From positions 124,001 through 188,000 of the forward strand of contig DATMBG010000051.1 of assembly GCA_035559535.1 (NCBI GenBank): a DNA stretch of 64,000 nt. Reading direction: 5' to 3'. This DNA is from Candidatus Limnocylindrales bacterium. GTDB taxonomy: Bacteria; Moduliflexota; Moduliflexia; Moduliflexales; JAUQPW01. The position numbers and the translations under genes were made by a program. Below are positions 62,836-64,000 of this stretch, piece by piece. Positions within the stretch are counted from its first letter, which is position 1. The number at the start of each line of letters is the position of its first letter. Below the pieces are notes generated by a model. It worked only from the letters and a program-made list of their open reading frames with translations, made no database searches and was not told where the DNA came from.

Positions 62836-64000
62836 TTAACGGGTCACACGTACCGATCCCTCTATTTCCACACGATTTTGTGAATGGCTTTTAAAGTGAC
62901 TTATGACTTTTAGCCAACTTACTGCTTTCTGTAACTCTTCCCGAGTAATAGGAACCCCTCCATATCGTGCTTTGTAGTAGAGGCAGGTGATTTCTTGAAC
63001 TTCCGGGGTGTAAGGTACCTGTTTTTCTGCCAGTTGAAAAACAAATTCTTGGGGAGTTTGAGGGCCCTTCTTAGGAAATCCCTTTTTAGCAAGAATTCGA
63101 AGCATCCTCACATATAGCCTGGCTATTTGGAGTTGTTCAGGAGAAGCGGGGGAATGGGGAAAAAGTTTTTTGAACTCGGCCTTTTGCTTAGAGCGAAAGA
63201 GGATAATACCCACGGCAGTTAACCCAATGGCTATAACCGAGAGGGTGATCAGATTTTCTCGACTCAGCAAGGTTTTGATCCGATCCAACCGGGGCAGATC
63301 GGAGGGAAGTTTTTCCAGATACTTTGCCATCTGCCGCTGGAGGCGAAGCGTTTTATTCCTCAGGGTTATGGCCATTTCCACCTGATCCATGAGGTTGTAT
63401 TGGACAATATAACGGTCCCAGCGGGTTCGGATAAAATCAAGGTAGCGGTTTACTCTATTTACAACCGGAATCCGGTCGATAACCGGGGCGTATTCTTCAC
63501 TAAACGCAGCAGGGGGAGTGGGATCGAAGGTAATCCAACCTTTGCCGGGGAAGAAAACCTCAACCCAGGAGTGGGCATCGCTTTGTCGAACCACAAAATA
63601 CTTTCCAAACTCGTTCCACTGGCCTTGCTGGAACCCATTGACTATTCTGGCCGGAATATCCAGGGTTCGCAATAAAACCACCATACCCGTCGCGAAATAT
63701 TCACAATGTCCGGCCCGGTTTTTAAAGAAGAAATCTTCCAGGGGATCGACCCCTTTCTCCCTTTTTACCTCCAGACTATAGGTAAAATTATCCTGTAAAA
63801 ATCGCTCAATGGCCCTGGCTTTATCATAGGGATGTAAAGAGTTTTCAGTGATGGATCTGGCCAGTTTTTTTATTTCCGGAGACAGGGGCGGGAGTTGGGT
63901 ATATCTTTCCTTCAGGTCGGAAACTTCTCCATAGTCCATCGGACCTTCCTTGAGTTCTTCTTCAGAAGGGACTTTAAGATCCGAGTAAACGGTATACTTG
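62836..64000 (-). CDS. Transglutaminase-like protein (TgpA-like), truncated by window
   Basis: This is the C-terminal part of a larger protein. The frame stays open to the right edge (KYTVYSDLKVPSEEEL precedes the first ATG at 63939), so the true start is outside. The triad is visible, counting from that ATG: C79 (GHCEYFATGM), H123 (SDAHSWVEVFF) and D139 (FDPTPP). A transmembrane helix (about 232-252) and a DUF4129-like tail (SPEQLQIARLYVRMLRIL, PQTPQEFV) follow. Membrane proteins of this TgpA type are found beside MoxR ATPases and may process peptidoglycan or proteins in the periplasm. Confidence 0.88.
   Translation of the reverse strand, partial: KYTVYSDLKVPSEEELKEGPMDYGEVSDLKERYTQLPPLSPEIKKLARSITENSLHPYDKARAIERFLQDNFTYSLEVKREKGVDPLEDFFFKNRAGHCEYFATGMVVLLRTLDIPARIVNGFQQGQWNEFGKYFVVRQSDAHSWVEVFFPGKGWITFDPTPPAAFSEEYAPVIDRIPVVNRVNRYLDFIRTRWDRYIVQYNLMDQVEMAITLRNKTLRLQRQMAKYLEKLPSDLPRLDRIKTLLSRENLITLSVIAIGLTAVGIILFRSKQKAEFKKLFPHSPASPEQLQIARLYVRMLRILAKKGFPKKGPQTPQEFVFQLAEKQVPYTPEVQEITCLYYKARYGGVPITREELQKAVSWLKVISHFKSHSQNRVEIEGSVRVTR

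Overview
The window is from a bacterial chromosome of moderate GC (by eye somewhat below 50%). A Gram-negative-type envelope is suggested by the MurJ flippase, two lipobox lipoproteins, the PilT ATPase, Tat-exported redox and binding proteins, and a Wzt-type glycan export ATPase. Housekeeping genes (dnaA, an 11-gene nuo operon, recA, recX, alaS, murJ) are intact. I cannot name the phylum from sequence alone. The mix of 2-oxoglutarate dioxygenases, a Tat-secreted sugar-type binding protein, a sulfite dehydrogenase-like pair and very many intergenic palindromes fits an uncultured environmental lineage, but that is inference. No rRNA, tRNA or CRISPR array was seen.

Layout. 1-1170: decayed accessory DNA, with an intact antitoxin beside a frameshifted RelE-like toxin and the remnant of an integron/phage-type integrase. 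1175-5345: two non-heme iron dioxygenases, a beta-propeller protein and an orphan ABC substrate-binding protein. 5346-7508: an AT-rich stretch with DnaA boxes, then dnaA. 7852-19133: nuoABCDHIJKLMN, a complex I without the NuoEFG NADH-input module, whose longer gaps nearly all hold an inverted repeat of a different sequence. 19227-23423: a small unknown protein, a secreted SGNH hydrolase and a GAF-GGDEF cyclase. 23811-26610: recA-pilT-recX. 26675-34382: a hybrid histidine kinase, alaS and a B12-binding radical SAM protein. 34514-39202: all minus strand, a proline-rich membrane protein, an RRM RNA-binding protein with an attenuator-like leader, a CcmI-like lipoprotein, and a CoxE-like VWA plus MoxR AAA+ pair. 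39203-40181: repeat-rich, gene-free. 40182-54317: fourteen co-directional genes for a surface glycan (ABC ATPase, six glycosyltransferases, four methyltransferases, a sulfotransferase, a PLP sugar aminotransferase, one unknown). 54786-56641: a sulfite-oxidase-family molybdoenzyme and a cytochrome c. 56674-58281: arsR-arsM-arsC. 58580-64000: a clostripain-family peptidase, a HAD phosphatase, murJ, a lipoprotein, and a transglutaminase-like protein cut by the right edge.

Features that conventional annotation would miss are mainly repeats. A roughly 28-bp palindrome centred on GGCC recurs at six places. It lies in frame inside two protein-coding genes, supplies the stop codon of one, and sits just before the start of another. 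A seventh related hairpin lacks the GGCC centre. The nuo operon carries stem-loops in most gaps, and an apparent repeat-derived insertion enlarges a loop of NuoL. The RRM gene has a terminator-like hairpin directly before its start, suggesting premature-termination control.
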